Shown piece after piece: positions 16,727-26,940 of a DNA stretch of 56,098 nucleotides; the first letter of the stretch is position 1, and every line of letters begins with the position of its first letter. The stretch is from Woeseia sp. (GTDB taxonomy: Bacteria; Pseudomonadota; Gammaproteobacteria; Steroidobacterales; Woeseiaceae), in the NCBI GenBank assembly GCA_013003155.1, contig JABDKF010000215.1, forward strand, positions 1 through 56,098, given 5' to 3'. Below the pieces are notes generated by a model, which saw only the letters and a program-made list of their open reading frames with translations, searched no databases and was not told the DNA's origin. The position numbers were made by a program, and so were the translations under genes.

Positions 16727-18091
16727 ATGCACCTTCATATACTCGGTATCTGCGGCACGTTTATGGGTGGCGTGGCGGCGCTGGCACGAGCAGCCGGGCA
16801 TGATGTCACAGGCAGCGATGCCAACGTCTATCCACCCATGAGCACGCAGCTCGAACGGCTTGGCGTCGACGTGCACGAGGGCTACGACGACACGGTCTTG
16901 TCCCTTGCACCTGATACCGTCGTTATCGGCAACGCCCTTAGTCGCGGCAACCCGAGCGTCGAGGCCGTGCTGGACTCAGGATTGCCGTATCTCTCCGGGC
17001 CTGAATGGCTTGCCCGGCACGTGCTGAAAGACCGGCACGTCATTGCGGTAGCGGGTACCCACGGTAAGACAACTACCGCCAGCATGTTGGCCTGGATTCT
17101 GGAGTTCGCGGGCAAAGCCCCTGGCTTCCTAATCGGCGGTGTCCCGGAAAATTTCGGCGAGACGGCCCGCTACGGCGCTTCTGAATTTTTTGTGGTTGAG
17201 GCAGATGAATACGACACCGCGTTTTTCGACAAGCGCGCGAAGTTCGTGCACTACCGGCCGCGCACCGCGGTATTGAACAACCTCGAGTTCGATCACGCTG
17301 ATATTTACAAAGATCTTGACGCGATTCTCTGGCAATTCCACCAGTTGATTCGGAGCGTGCCTGGCAACGGCCGGTTGATCGTGAACGACGCGGACCAGCA
17401 GCTTAAATCCCTGTTGCGTATGGGCTGTTGGACGGCAACCGAATCGTTCAGTCACGGTGGCGACGGCGACTGGCGCGCGGAATTTGCCGACGAACAGGAG
17501 CGCCAGATTCATTTCAGGCACAACGGCGACGAAGCGGCCGGTCACTGGCAACTCAGTGGCAGCTACAATCTTGAAAACGCGATTGCGGCGACCGCCGCAG
17601 CGCAGTCCGCCGGAGTCGATCTGGCAACCGCTGTCGCAGCCCTGGCCGAGTTTGGCGGCGTCAAGCGACGCCTCGAACAGACGGCCGCGGTTAGCGGCAT
17701 CGTCATTTATGACGACTTTGCGCATCATCCCACGGCTATTCGCCGTACCATCGAAGGAATGCGGCGTCGATTTCCAACGGGGCGGCTGATTATCGCCCTC
17801 GAAGCACGGTCCAACACGATGAAACTGGGCGCTCATGATGAGAAATTGGGTGACGCATTATCCGGCGCGGACAGCGTCGTTTTGTATACGCCGCCGGAGC
17901 TGGAAGGACTTGTCGTTGCGATCCGCGGCGTGCTGCAGGAGCGTTTGCACGCCGTCACAACTTACGACCAGCTGGTGCAGGATCTGCGCGCGATGCTGCA
18001 GCAAGGCGATCATTTGATTTTTATGAGCAACGGCGGATTTGGCGGCGTGCGTCAAAAATTGACCCAACTGCTAAATAGAGTGCAGGCCTGA
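16727..18091 (+). CDS. mpl: UDP-N-acetylmuramate:L-alanyl-gamma-D-glutamyl-meso-diaminopimelate ligase
   Basis: Murein-recycling ligase that attaches the recovered tripeptide to UDP-MurNAc in the cytosol. The chosen ATG gives 454 residues beginning MHLHILGICGTFMGG, the family N-terminus; an upstream ATG would add 21 unrelated residues overlapping the previous gene. The Mur-ligase P-loop is GTHGKTTT (110-117). The acidic metal loop is EADEYDTAFFD, and AHHPTAIRRT and EARSNTMKLG are typical Mpl segments. It is preceded by a small membrane protein and followed by the Lon-substrate-domain gene. Together with murA and lpoA it is one of three peptidoglycan genes in the window. Confidence 0.96.
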   Translation: MHLHILGICGTFMGGVAALARAAGHDVTGSDANVYPPMSTQLERLGVDVHEGYDDTVLSLAPDTVVIGNALSRGNPSVEAVLDSGLPYLSGPEWLARHVLKDRHVIAVAGTHGKTTTASMLAWILEFAGKAPGFLIGGVPENFGETARYGASEFFVVEADEYDTAFFDKRAKFVHYRPRTAVLNNLEFDHADIYKDLDAILWQFHQLIRSVPGNGRLIVNDADQQLKSLLRMGCWTATESFSHGGDGDWRAEFADEQERQIHFRHNGDEAAGHWQLSGSYNLENAIAATAAAQSAGVDLATAVAALAEFGGVKRRLEQTAAVSGIVIYDDFAHHPTAIRRTIEGMRRRFPTGRLIIALEARSNTMKLGAHDEKLGDALSGADSVVLYTPPELEGLVVAIRGVLQERLHAVTTYDQLVQDLRAMLQQGDHLIFMSNGGFGGVRQKLTQLLNRVQA

Positions 18092-18166
18092 CAACCAGGT
18101 TGGCAGACGCGAACTATACTTAAGTCAGTTCATTGGTTCTCGGTTGCCTGTGACACAGAAGGTCTC

Positions 18167-18751
18167 ATGCGAATCCCCCTGTTTCCCCTGCAAACTGTGC
18201 TCTATCCGGGCGGGCCGCTGCCGTTGCGTATATTTGAGGCTCGCTACCTGGATATGGTGAGTTCCTGTTTGCGCGACGAGTCACCGTTTGGAATTGTGCA
18301 AATCCGGCGGGGCAGCGAAACTGGTGCGTCCGAAATCTGGAGCGTCGGCACCCTGGCGACCATATCTGACTGGTATCAGGGCAGCGACGGAATCCTTGGC
18401 ATCACTGCGCTTGGCGATCGACGTTTCCGTGTGATTTCGAAAGAACAGGGCGACGATGGCCTGTTGCACGGCAACGTCGAGCTACTGCCAATTGTCGAAC
18501 CCTTCGCTCTGCCCGAAGAATATCTGCCGCTTGTGCAGATACTGGACGGAGTGATGAACGATCTTGGCGCGCTTTATGAAGACTTGCCAAGACAATACGA
18601 CGACGCCGTGTGGCTTAGCTACCGGTTTGCGGAGATTCTGCCGTTCACGCCTGAGCAAAAACAAGACTGCCTGGAGATTGACGATCCGCTGAAACGACTC
18701 CAGCTCATTCGTAGTGCATTGCGCGATGTGCGCGGTATTAACCCGAGCTAG
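18167..18751 (+). CDS. Lon-substrate-binding-domain (LON N) protein
   Basis: A 194-residue cytosolic protein consisting of the Lon N-terminal substrate-binding domain alone, with no ATPase or protease part. It starts with the hallmark IPLFPLQTVLYPGGPLPLRI and continues with FEARYLDMV. Stand-alone proteins of this type are common in proteobacteria and their function is not established. The start is ATG, 75 bases after mpl on the same strand. It ends 10 bases before the convergent hemL stop. Confidence 0.9.
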   Translation: MRIPLFPLQTVLYPGGPLPLRIFEARYLDMVSSCLRDESPFGIVQIRRGSETGASEIWSVGTLATISDWYQGSDGILGITALGDRRFRVISKEQGDDGLLHGNVELLPIVEPFALPEEYLPLVQILDGVMNDLGALYEDLPRQYDDAVWLSYRFAEILPFTPEQKQDCLEIDDPLKRLQLIRSALRDVRGINPS

Positions 18752-18761
18752 GTCCGCAAGC

Positions 18762-20033
18762 TCAAACAAGCTGGGGCAAAACCTCGGATGCTGCCGCAAG
18801 CGTTAGTTCGAGCTCTTCGTCCCCGTGCGCTGCGGAAATAAAGCCCGCTTCGAACGCAGACGGCGCAAAATAGATGCCGCGATCCAGCATGCCGTGAAAG
18901 AAGCGTTTAAAACGCCCGATATCGGCGGCCGCGACCTGCGAGTAGTGACGAATCGGCGCGTCGTCGCTAAAAACAAAACCGAACATGCCGCCTGCGTACT
19001 CTGTTGCCAGCGGTACCCCAGCCCTGGCCGCGATCTCAGCGAGGCCTGCTGTCAACTGTTGCGCGCGGGCTTCGAGTCGTGCGTAAAAGCCGTCCTCCTG
19101 CAGAGCCGTCAGCGTTGCAATACCTGCTGCCATCGCCACCGGGTTACCGGACAAGGTGCCGGCCTGGTAAACCGGACCGTCCGGTGCGAGATGCGCCATG
19201 ATGTCAGCCCGCCCGCCGAACGCGGCGGCGGGCATGCCGCCACCAATGACTTTGCCGAGTGTCGTCAAATCAGGAGAGATGCCGTGCATGGCCTGTGCGC
19301 CACCGTGTGCTACCCGAAAGCCCGTCATCACTTCGTCGAAAACCAGTATCGCGCCGACAGCGGCGCAGGCATCAGAGAGCGCTTGCAGAAAACCCGCGAC
19401 CGGCGGCACCATGTTCATATTGCCTGCGATGGGCTCAACGATGACACAGGCGATCTCTTCAGAAAATTTCTCGAACGCTTGTTGCACAGCGCCGATATCA
19501 TTGAAAGGCAGCGTGACGGTGTGTTCGGCGAGCGCTGCCGGTACGCCCGGCGAGCTCGGAATGCCCAACGTCAGTGCACCGGACCCTGCTTTAATTAACA
19601 GTGAGTCCGAATGGCCGTGGTAGCAGCCCTCAAATTTTATAATCTTGTCGCGTCCGGTAAAGCCGCGTGCCAGGCGTATGGCGCTCATTGTGGCTTCCGT
19701 ACCTGAACTCACCATGCGCACGCGTTCAATGGACGGCATCGTTCTGCAAATCATACTGGCGATCCTGGTTTCGAGCGTGCAGGGCGCACCAAAACTCAAA
19801 CCATTCGCCGCGGTCTCTTTTACCGCCGCGACCACCTCAGGATGGGCGTGTCCGAGAATCATCGGACCCCAGGAACCCACGTAATCTATCAGTCGGCGAC
19901 CGTCTTCTGTTTCTACCCACGCACCTCTGGCGCTTTTAAAGAAAACGGGATCACCGCCGACGCCCGCGAATGCACGCACCGGCGAATTAACTCCGCCGGC
20001 AATGTATTTTTTCGCCTCGGCGAACTGTGTCAT
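18762..20033 (-). CDS. hemL: Glutamate-1-semialdehyde 2,1-aminomutase
   Basis: PLP enzyme that makes 5-aminolevulinate in the C5 heme pathway. The preferred ATG has AGGA close upstream and gives 423 residues starting [20 protein letters not shown]; a longer in-frame start is less likely. The PLP Lys is K261 in [18 protein letters not shown]. Other family segments are [24 protein letters not shown] and [10 protein letters not shown]. It is divergent from rubredoxin, an arrangement seen in many gammaproteobacteria. Heme made here would supply, among others, the bc1 cytochromes encoded by petB and petC. Confidence 0.96.
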   Translation of the reverse strand: MTQFAEAKKYIAGGVNSPVRAFAGVGGDPVFFKSARGAWVETEDGRRLIDYVGSWGPMILGHAHPEVVAAVKETAANGLSFGAPCTLETRIASMICRTMPSIERVRMVSSGTEATMSAIRLARGFTGRDKIIKFEGCYHGHSDSLLIKAGSGALTLGIPSSPGVPAALAEHTVTLPFNDIGAVQQAFEKFSEEIACVIVEPIAGNMNMVPPVAGFLQALSDACAAVGAILVFDEVMTGFRVAHGGAQAMHGISPDLTTLGKVIGGGMPAAAFGGRADIMAHLAPDGPVYQAGTLSGNPVAMAAGIATLTALQEDGFYARLEARAQQLTAGLAEIAARAGVPLATEYAGGMFGFVFSDDAPIRHYSQVAAADIGRFKRFFHGMLDRGIYFAPSAFEAGFISAAHGDEELELTLAAASEVLPQLV

Positions 20034-20157
20034 GCGAATTCCTTTTTTCTGTGAGCAGGCAGGCCACCGCATGCTACCGAAGCCCGTGCATGGCGGAAAG
20101 TCCGCGTTGCCAGGCGCGGTTGACAGGTCAGGCGCGAGTCGCCACAGTCCTTTGTAT

Positions 20158-20322
20158 ATGAAAACTTACATGTGCCTGATCTGCGGCTATATCTATGACG
20201 AAGAGGAGGGCGACCCGGAAGGCGGTCTCCCGCCGGGCACGCGCTGGGACGATGTGCCGCTATCCTGGCGCTGTCCCGATTGCGGAGCCGGCAAGGAAGA
20301 CTTCGAAATGGTCGAGGTTTGA
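20158..20322 (+). CDS. rubA: Rubredoxin
   Basis: A 54-residue iron-sulfur electron carrier. The two Fe-binding knuckles are complete: [15 protein letters not shown] near the N-terminus and [12 protein letters not shown] near the C-terminus. The spacing and the central [13 protein letters not shown] segment are typical. A longer frame upstream exists but its added residues do not look like rubredoxin. A TTGACA at 20120-20125 lies upstream, with CACAGT 17 bases later as a weak -10, which would give an almost leaderless message. It is divergent from hemL and converges on the TraB/GumN gene. Confidence 0.95.
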   Translation: MKTYMCLICGYIYDEEEGDPEGGLPPGTRWDDVPLSWRCPDCGAGKEDFEMVEV

Positions 20323-20344
20323 GCGTGATGGCAAGACGAGATTT

Positions 20345-21235
20345 CTAGGGACTAAGCTGCCTGTCCATTTGCAGTGCCTCAAAGCCTTTCTCATGCAGCA
20401 TCGCCGGCACCCCGTCATCTCCGATAAGGTGCAAAGCACCAACAACAACGAGATAGTCATCGTGGTGCCGCAACAAATTTACGATTTGCCCGGTCCAGTT
20501 GCGATTACGTTCAACGACAATCTCCCTGTACAGAGTCGGTTGTTCTTGCATATCCTCTAGCGCAATGTTCTCCATGGTTCGCATGTCACCGCGCTGCCAG
20601 GCATCGATCAGTTCATTCATTTCGTGTTCGATATCCGGCCCGTCCTCAAGCGTCGTCATTACCAGCGTGCGCTGCGCGTCAAGCGGCAGCCGGTCCAGAA
20701 TTTCGAGTTGTTCGCGCAGCGTTTCAAGTCCCTCAATGGGCTTGCCGGCCTCCAACGCGCGTTGCAAAAGGTGATTTTCCAGGCCGAGCGTCGCGTCGAA
20801 CCCGAGCCTGGCCAGCAAGATTTGCTCGATAGACATTGCCGCCAGCCACGGCTCGCTCTTGGCCATCGTGTCAAGCGGTACGCCGATAGCGTTGGCAAGA
20901 CGTGTGGCGCGGGCGAACTCAGTATTGCCAAGTAGCGCGGCCAGGTTACCGTCCCCTTGAATAACCCCCAGTTCAGTTACAATGCGCGCGGCGTCACGCG
21001 GATCAAGGTCATCCATGTCGAGTTCCATGACAACGGTCTCGGCGTCATCAAATGCCGCATAGATGCCATCGGGTAGCGGGTAATCCGTCGCCCGCAACAG
21101 GTGCACGGATGCCAGCAAATAGACATCGTTGTGTTCGCCCTTGATGTGCCAAAGCGGCAGGCGCAAAGCCTCCTCCGCCATGGCCGTTCCCGCGAACAAG
21201 AGCGTTGCAATCGCAGTAAGCAGATACCGTCTCAT
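20345..21235 (-). CDS. TraB/GumN family protein, secreted
   Basis: A 296-residue protein with a signal peptide (MRRYLLTAIATLLFAGTAMA, then EEALRLPLW). Family hallmarks are YLLASVHLLRATDYPLP near the N-terminus and VVGALHLIGDDGVPAML near the C-terminus. The GxxH and GALHL motifs correspond to the putative metal site in TraB/PrgY/Tiki proteins, which have been proposed to act as metalloproteases or inhibitors. The true activity of bacterial GumN proteins is not settled. Its start overlaps the end of cpdA by four bases, so translation is probably coupled. Confidence 0.88.
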   Translation of the reverse strand: MRRYLLTAIATLLFAGTAMAEEALRLPLWHIKGEHNDVYLLASVHLLRATDYPLPDGIYAAFDDAETVVMELDMDDLDPRDAARIVTELGVIQGDGNLAALLGNTEFARATRLANAIGVPLDTMAKSEPWLAAMSIEQILLARLGFDATLGLENHLLQRALEAGKPIEGLETLREQLEILDRLPLDAQRTLVMTTLEDGPDIEHEMNELIDAWQRGDMRTMENIALEDMQEQPTLYREIVVERNRNWTGQIVNLLRHHDDYLVVVGALHLIGDDGVPAMLHEKGFEALQMDRQLSP

Positions 21236-21984
21236 GCCGCTGCATCCTCAACCTGCACCCAGACAAGCTGCTCTTCGATACTGCCATCCTCGTGCAGTTC
21301 AACCCGGCGGTAGGCCGGCGGTCGATCGTCCAGTGCGAATTCCTTGCTGCCCGGCATGAACTGGCGGCAGGTCGATGGCGTACCGATAATGCGTATCCCG
21401 GCGTGCATCTGATCAAAGTCCTGATGCACGTGGCCGAACAAACAACCGCGCACCTTCTTGAGATCCTTAAGCAGTGCAAGCAATTCGTCGCCATTCTCGA
21501 GGCCGACGGTATCCAGCCACGGCGTGCCGACGGCAAGCGGCGGATGATGCAAACAAACGAGGACGTGTGCGGCCTCGCTCTGCGCCACGAGTTTCCGCAG
21601 CCGGTTCAGTTCGGCGGTCGAGACCCAACCGCCAGCGCTGTCCTGTTTGCAGCTGTCGATCCCTGCAATTAACCAGTCGTGCTGGCGATGCGTACCGCAG
21701 TAGCGAAAGGGCGCTGCATGCAGAGCTTGCTGCATCAATTCGCGCACATCGTGATTGCCGGGTACGCACAATACGGGTAGGTCGAGCGCAACGAACTGTC
21801 GGGTGAAGTTTTCGTAAGCGCCGCGGCTGTCATCTTGAACAAGATCGCCCGTCATCGTGACAATGTCCGCCGTCCACTGCGACTTCCTAACGTGGTTTAG
21901 AACAGCGGCCAAGGTATTGTGGGTGACGGTGCCGCGCAAATTCCCACCTGTTTCCGCAAACAGGTGCGGGTCGGTTATCTGCAA
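21232..21984 (-). CDS. cpdA: 3 prime,5 prime-cyclic-AMP phosphodiesterase, metallophosphoesterase family
   Basis: Class III cyclic nucleotide phosphodiesterase. The metal motifs are all present in order: ITDPHLF, TGDLVQD, GNHD, CLHHPP and GHVHQDF. The C-terminus YRRVELHEDGSIEE is typical of CpdA. The start is a problem. The first normal start codon is TTG at 21984 and begins inside the first strand (LQITDPH). The frame continues upstream as NKPAPTLRV, as in family members, but has no ATG, GTG or TTG before the ahcY stop at 22113. An ATC at 22014 with GAGAG before it, a CTG at 21993 or an ATT at 22047 are alternatives. It shares four bases with the TraB/GumN gene downstream. Confidence 0.88.
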   Translation of the reverse strand: MQITDPHLFAETGGNLRGTVTHNTLAAVLNHVRKSQWTADIVTMTGDLVQDDSRGAYENFTRQFVALDLPVLCVPGNHDVRELMQQALHAAPFRYCGTHRQHDWLIAGIDSCKQDSAGGWVSTAELNRLRKLVAQSEAAHVLVCLHHPPLAVGTPWLDTVGLENGDELLALLKDLKKVRGCLFGHVHQDFDQMHAGIRIIGTPSTCRQFMPGSKEFALDDRPPAYRRVELHEDGSIEEQLVWVQVEDAAA

Positions 21985-22069
21985 GACTCGCAGGGTTGGG
22001 GCTGGTTTGTTGATGAAGCAGCTCTCGCGACACGCGTCAACTGAAATACTATCGCGAGTGGTCGTTGGA

Positions 22070-22095
22070 GGCCAGCGCCGGGACCGACGCTGGCC
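22070..22095 (-). repeat. Hairpin between ahcY and cpdA
   Basis: GGCCAGCG (22070-22077 on the plus strand) pairs with CGCTGGCC (22088-22095), an 8-base stem with a 10-base loop, 15 bases past the ahcY stop. No T-run follows, so it is not a standard terminator; an mRNA processing or stability element is possible. Confidence 0.45.
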
Positions 22096-22110
22096 ACACT
22101 GTGTTAGCCC

Positions 22111-23424
22111 CTAGTAGCGATAATGTTCCGGTTTGAACGGACCGTCGGTCGCAACGCCGATGTACTTCGCCTGTTCCTTAGAGAGTTCGGTCAGCCGCGC
22201 ACCGATGCGGTCAAGATGCAGGCGCGCTACTTTCTCGTCGAGGTGTTTCGGCAAAACGTACACGCCGACCTGGTACTTGTCGGAATGATTCCACAACTCA
22301 ATTTGTGCCAGCACCTGGTTGGTGAAGGAATTCGACATTACGAAACTTGGGTGGCCGGTACCGCATCCCAGGTTAACGAGTCGGCCTTCGGCTAACAGGA
22401 TAAGTCGTTTGCCGTCGGGAAAAATGATGTGATCGACTTGTGGCTTGATGTTTTCCCATTCAAATTTCTTCAAATGCTCAACATCAATTTCATTGTCGAA
22501 ATGACCGATATTGCAAACGATCGCCTGATCGCGCATTTTTTCCAGGTGTTTGCCCTCGATAATGTGGTAATTACCCGTTGCGGTTACGAAGATATCTACC
22601 TTGTCGACTACGTCATCGAGCCGCACGACGCGGTAGCCTTCCATTGCTGCCTGCAATGCGCAAATCGGATCAACCTCCGTGATCATAACGGTTGCGCCGA
22701 GGCCACGTAGCGACTGCGCTGATCCTTTACCTACATCGCCGTAACCGCAAACGAGCGCTACCTTGCCAGCAATCATTACGTCGGTAGCTCGCTTAATCGC
22801 GTCTACGAGCGATTCGCGGCAGCCGTACAAATTGTCAAACTTGCTCTTCGTGACCGAGTCATTCACGTTAAACGCCGGGCACTTCAGGCTGCCTTCTTTC
22901 TGCATGTCGTACAGGCGCTTGACGCCGGTGGTTGTCTCTTCTGACACGCCGCGCACACCTTTCATGATGTCCGGATACTTGTCGTGCATGAGCTGCGTCA
23001 AGTCGCCGCCGTCGTCGAGCAGCATGTTTGGTTGCCAGCCGTCGGGGCCATTGATGGTCTGCTCGACACACCACCAGTATTCGTCTTCTGTCTCACCTTT
23101 CCAGGCAAATACCGGCACACCACTCGCCGCAATGGCTGCAGCGGCATGATCCTGGGTAGAGAAAATATTGCAGGAGGACCAGCGCACTTCTGCGCCCAGA
23201 GCCGTCAAGGTTTCGATCAGGACGGCAGTTTGGATAGTCATGTGCAGGCAACCCGCAATTCGCGCACCCTTCAGCGGCTGCTTCTTGCCGTATTCCGTGC
23301 GCAGCGCAACGAGCCCCGGCATCTCGGTTTCTGCAATCGCGATTTCTTGCCGACCGAAACCGGCCTGCGCGATATCGGCAACCTTATAATCTTCCTTTGA
23401 CAGGGCAACAACCTTGCTGCTCAT
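22111..23424 (-). CDS. ahcY: Adenosylhomocysteinase (SAH hydrolase)
   Basis: NAD-dependent enzyme that splits S-adenosylhomocysteine into adenosine and homocysteine. The 437 residues show the expected segments: [46 protein letters not shown], the NAD loop [12 protein letters not shown] and the C-terminal FKPEHYRY. The ATG has AGGAG just upstream. It lies 62 bases after metK on the same strand. With metK it recycles the products of methylation. I looked for an SAH riboswitch in the short gap before it and saw none. Confidence 0.98.
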   Translation of the reverse strand: MSSKVVALSKEDYKVADIAQAGFGRQEIAIAETEMPGLVALRTEYGKKQPLKGARIAGCLHMTIQTAVLIETLTALGAEVRWSSCNIFSTQDHAAAAIAASGVPVFAWKGETEDEYWWCVEQTINGPDGWQPNMLLDDGGDLTQLMHDKYPDIMKGVRGVSEETTTGVKRLYDMQKEGSLKCPAFNVNDSVTKSKFDNLYGCRESLVDAIKRATDVMIAGKVALVCGYGDVGKGSAQSLRGLGATVMITEVDPICALQAAMEGYRVVRLDDVVDKVDIFVTATGNYHIIEGKHLEKMRDQAIVCNIGHFDNEIDVEHLKKFEWENIKPQVDHIIFPDGKRLILLAEGRLVNLGCGTGHPSFVMSNSFTNQVLAQIELWNHSDKYQVGVYVLPKHLDEKVARLHLDRIGARLTELSKEQAKYIGVATDGPFKPEHYRY

Positions 23425-23486
23425 GAACTTCTCCTAGAATTTTCAGTAATGATTTTTGTTCGAAACAGGTAACGAATTGGTGCGTG

Positions 23487-24647
23487 CTACGCGGCAGCGG
23501 CACCTCGAAGTGCATCGGCGCGGTCGGTGCGTTCCCAGCTAAGATCGAGGTCTTCGCGACCGAAATGGCCGTAGGCCGCCGTGGCTTTGTAAATAGGCTT
23601 GATCAGGTCAAGCATTTTCAAAATGCCGAAGGGGCGCAGGTCGAAATTTTCGCGAATCAACGCGGTCAGTCGGTCCTCGCTGACTTTGCCGGTGCCGAAG
23701 GTCTGCACGCTGATCGAGGTTGGCTCCGCAACACCGATCGCGTAGGACACCTGGATTTCACAGCGGTCAGCGAGCCCTGCCGCAACGATATTTTTCGCGA
23801 CATAGCGGCAGGCATAGGCGGCCGAGCGGTCGACCTTCGATGGATCCTTGCCGGAGAATGCGCCGCCGCCGTGGCGCGCAGAACCGCCGTAAGTATCAAC
23901 GATGATCTTGCGTCCGGTCAGGCCGCAGTCGCCCATGGGTCCACCAATCTCGAAGCGACCCGTCGGATTTATATGGTACTGCGTTTCGTTCGTTAGCCAT
24001 GCCGATGGCAAAACGGGCTTAATAATTTCCTCCAGCACTGCCTCCTTCAGGTCTTTCATACTGATGTCGGCGTGGTGCTGCGTCGACAGCACCACGGCAT
24101 CGATGCCCGTCGGTTTTTCATTCTCGTAACGAAACGTGACCTGGCTCTTGGCGTCGGGTCGCAACCACGGCAACGTTCCATTCTTGCGAACTTCTGCCTG
24201 TCGTTTTACCAGGCGATGCGCGAACGTAATTGGCGCCGGCATCAGAACATCGGTTTCATTGGTTGCGTAGCCGAACATCAGTCCCTGATCGCCCGCGCCC
24301 TGGCTTTCCGCGTCTTCTCGATCGACGCCTTGCGCAATGTCAGGAGACTGTTTGCCCAGCGCGTTAATCACGGCGCACGATTCACCATCGAATCCCATGT
24401 CGGAATCGGTATAGCCGATCTCCAGGACTGTTTTTCGGACGAGTTCTTCGATGTCCACCCAGGCGCTGGTCGTGACCTCGCCCGCCACCAGTACCATGCC
24501 GGTCTTGACGAGCGTTTCGCAGGCAACCCGCGCGCTTGTGTCTTGTTCCAGAATGGCGTCGAGTACAGCGTCGGAAATCTGATCAGAGATTTTATCGGGA
24601 TGGCCCTCGGAAACGGATTCGGAGGTGAATAGGTAGGCGTTGCTCAT
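23487..24647 (-). CDS. metK: S-adenosylmethionine synthetase
   Basis: Makes SAM from methionine and ATP. The ATG at 24647 gives 386 residues beginning [20 protein letters not shown]; a TTG one codon earlier is not preferred. Characteristic motifs are [29 protein letters not shown] (the methionine and ATP site) and [19 protein letters not shown] (the P-loop-like segment). It is probably the first gene of metK-ahcY-cpdA-TraB and is divergent from tkt across 187 bases. TACAAT in that gap (on the minus strand) is a possible -10. Confidence 0.98.
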   Translation of the reverse strand: MSNAYLFTSESVSEGHPDKISDQISDAVLDAILEQDTSARVACETLVKTGMVLVAGEVTTSAWVDIEELVRKTVLEIGYTDSDMGFDGESCAVINALGKQSPDIAQGVDREDAESQGAGDQGLMFGYATNETDVLMPAPITFAHRLVKRQAEVRKNGTLPWLRPDAKSQVTFRYENEKPTGIDAVVLSTQHHADISMKDLKEAVLEEIIKPVLPSAWLTNETQYHINPTGRFEIGGPMGDCGLTGRKIIVDTYGGSARHGGGAFSGKDPSKVDRSAAYACRYVAKNIVAAGLADRCEIQVSYAIGVAEPTSISVQTFGTGKVSEDRLTALIRENFDLRPFGILKMLDLIKPIYKATAAYGHFGREDLDLSWERTDRADALRGAAAA

Positions 24648-24834
24648 CAATTAATCACATAGTCGGTGGAAATGGAGCGGAATTGTACCTATTGCCCGCG
24701 GGAAGTACCACGTGCGGAACGTAACCCTCTGTATCAGCGCCGTTCCGGGCTTACGCTTGCTCCGCTGCGTTGAAACAGCCAAAATGCGCGAGCTTTGTCC
24801 CGCACCCGACCCGGTCATTTAACAATAACGCCGC

Positions 24835-26898
24835 ATGCAGCGGCCCCGGCCCCATATTATGTCTGAAAAAGCCACCCGCATGACTCCCGCCGGCCAACCG
24901 AGCCGCCGCCAGCTGGCCAACGCAATACGGGCGCTGAGCATGGATGCCGTGCAGGCCGCGAATTCCGGTCACCCCGGCGCGCCGATGGGCATGGCGGATA
25001 TTGCCGAAGTGCTGTGGAACGATTTCTTGAAACACAACCCGGCCAACCCGGAGTGGCTCGACCGTGATCGTTTCGTGTTGTCGAACGGCCACGGTTCGAT
25101 GCTGCTTTACAGCCTGCTGCATCTAGCGGGCTACCCCTTGAGCATGGACGAGATTCGCCACTTCAGACAGTTCGGTTATCGCACGGCCGGCCATCCGGAG
25201 CATGAGGCGGAGCTCGGCATTGAGACGACGACCGGGCCGCTGGGGCAGGGCATCAGCAACGCGGTCGGGATGGCGCTTGCCGAGAAGATGCTGGCTGCGC
25301 AGTTCAATCGGCCGGGTCACGACATTGTCGACCACCGTACCTGGGTATTCCTCGGTGACGGCTGTCTGATGGAAGGTATTTCGCACGAAGCCTGCTCGCT
25401 GGCCGGCACGCTGAAGCTCGGCAAGCTCATTTGCCTGTATGACGATAACGGCATATCGATCGATGGCGAAGTCGAGTCCTGGTTTACCGACGATACTGCT
25501 AAACGGTTCCGTGCCTACGGGTGGCATGTGGTCGACGATGTTGACGGGCACGACAGTACGGCTGTTGCTGCAGCGATCAACCGGGCAATGTCCGAGGGCG
25601 AACGGCCGTCGCTGATCTGCTGCAAAACCATCATCGGGTATGGCGCGCCGCATAAAAAAGGGACAGCGAGCACGCACGGCGCGCCCCTCGGCGAGGAGGA
25701 AGTTGCGGCGGCGCGCAAGGAGCTTGACTGGCCGTACGCCCCGTTCGAAGTGCCCGCCGAGATCGTCAACGCCTGGGACGCCCGCGAGTCGGGTGCTGCG
25801 CGCGAACAGGACTGGCAGCAACGCTTCACCGCCTACCAGTCAAAACACCCCGAGTTGGCCAAAGAATTTCTGCGCCGCCAACACGGCGAGCTGCCGGCAG
25901 ACTGGGATCAGTATGCCGCAGCGAAAATTGCCGACATCGCAAATGCCGGCGCCACGATGGCGACGCGCAAGGCGTCGCTTGTCGCGTTGAACGCATTTGC
26001 GCCCGTCTTGCCCGAACTCGCGGGTGGCTCTGCCGACCTGACCGGCTCAAACCTCACAGAACACGAGGGCTCAGTGAAAATCAGCGGGGATGACGCCGCG
26101 GGAAACTACATCTTTTTCGGCGTGCGCGAGTTCGGGATGTCCGCGGTATGCAACGGTATGGCGCTGCACGGCGGCATCATTCCCTACAGCGGTACCTTTC
26201 TCACGTTTTCCGATTACGCTCGCAATGCACTGCGCATGGCGGCGTTGATGCAGCTGCAAAACATTTTCGTTTACACGCATGATTCAATCGGTCTCGGTGA
26301 AGACGGTCCCACCCACCAGCCGGTCGAGCACACAGCAAGCCTGCGCCTGATGCCCAATATGGACGTTTGGCGGCCCTGCGATTCGGTTGAAACGGCGGTG
26401 GCCTGGCGTGCGGCCATCGAACGTCGCAACGGTCCGACCAGTCTCGTGCTGACACGACAAAATGTCCCTCACCAACCGCGCGATACCGCGCAACTCGGCA
26501 ACATTGCACGCGGTGGCTATATCCTGAGCGACAGCGACGGTGACCCTGACCTGGTAATTATTGCGACGGGCTCCGAGATCGCGCTGGCGCAGGGCGCCGC
26601 AGACGAATTGCGTCGAGAAGGCGTGGCGGTGCGCGTCGTATCGATGCCCTGCGTTGAGGTGTTCGACCAGCAGCCGGCGGACTATCGGGCAAGCGTCCTG
26701 CCGCACAGCGCAACGGCGCGACTGGTCGTCGAAGCCGGTGTTACCGCGGGCTGGTGGCGCTTTGCCGGCGCGCAGGGTGCAATAGTCGGGCTCGATCACT
26801 ACGGCGCATCGGCACCCGCGCCGGAATTATTTGAACATTTTGGTTTCAGTATCGGGAACGTCGTCGCGAAGGCGCGCGATGTGCTTGCACAAAACTAA
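24835..26898 (+). CDS. tkt: Transketolase
   Basis: Thiamine-diphosphate enzyme of the pentose phosphate pathway, and of the Calvin cycle where one exists. The protein is up to 687 residues. The TPP motif runs from GDGCLMEG through to NGISIDG (about residues 174-208). Other family segments are [34 protein letters not shown] and the histidine segment [20 protein letters not shown]. Two in-frame ATGs are possible, 24835 and 24859; the second ([10 protein letters not shown]) is closer to the usual length. Neither has a clear Shine-Dalgarno site. It is followed after 42 bases by gap and then pgk. Confidence 0.96.
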   Translation: MQRPRPHIMSEKATRMTPAGQPSRRQLANAIRALSMDAVQAANSGHPGAPMGMADIAEVLWNDFLKHNPANPEWLDRDRFVLSNGHGSMLLYSLLHLAGYPLSMDEIRHFRQFGYRTAGHPEHEAELGIETTTGPLGQGISNAVGMALAEKMLAAQFNRPGHDIVDHRTWVFLGDGCLMEGISHEACSLAGTLKLGKLICLYDDNGISIDGEVESWFTDDTAKRFRAYGWHVVDDVDGHDSTAVAAAINRAMSEGERPSLICCKTIIGYGAPHKKGTASTHGAPLGEEEVAAARKELDWPYAPFEVPAEIVNAWDARESGAAREQDWQQRFTAYQSKHPELAKEFLRRQHGELPADWDQYAAAKIADIANAGATMATRKASLVALNAFAPVLPELAGGSADLTGSNLTEHEGSVKISGDDAAGNYIFFGVREFGMSAVCNGMALHGGIIPYSGTFLTFSDYARNALRMAALMQLQNIFVYTHDSIGLGEDGPTHQPVEHTASLRLMPNMDVWRPCDSVETAVAWRAAIERRNGPTSLVLTRQNVPHQPRDTAQLGNIARGGYILSDSDGDPDLVIIATGSEIALAQGAADELRREGVAVRVVSMPCVEVFDQQPADYRASVLPHSATARLVVEAGVTAGWWRFAGAQGAIVGLDHYGASAPAPELFEHFGFSIGNVVAKARDVLAQN

Positions 26899-26901
26899 AC
26901 G

Positions 26902-26917
26902 GCCGGCGATTGCCGGC
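26902..26917 (+). repeat. Small hairpin between tkt and gap
   Basis: GCCGGC (26902-26907) and GCCGGC (26912-26917) form a 6-base stem with loop GATT, three bases past the tkt stop. It has no T-run, so it may be an intercistronic processing or stability hairpin rather than a terminator. Confidence 0.4.
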
Positions 26918-26940
26918 ATGAAAAACTCTGGGAGTAGACG

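Noticed and set aside
18120-18127. TTAAGTCA, identical to one half of the petA dyad
   Set aside because: There is no second half nearby, and an 8-base word is expected once or twice by chance in a window of this size.
23425-23486. Possible SAH riboswitch upstream of ahcY
   Set aside because: The 62-base gap holds a normal ribosome binding site and no sequence or stem matching the known motif.
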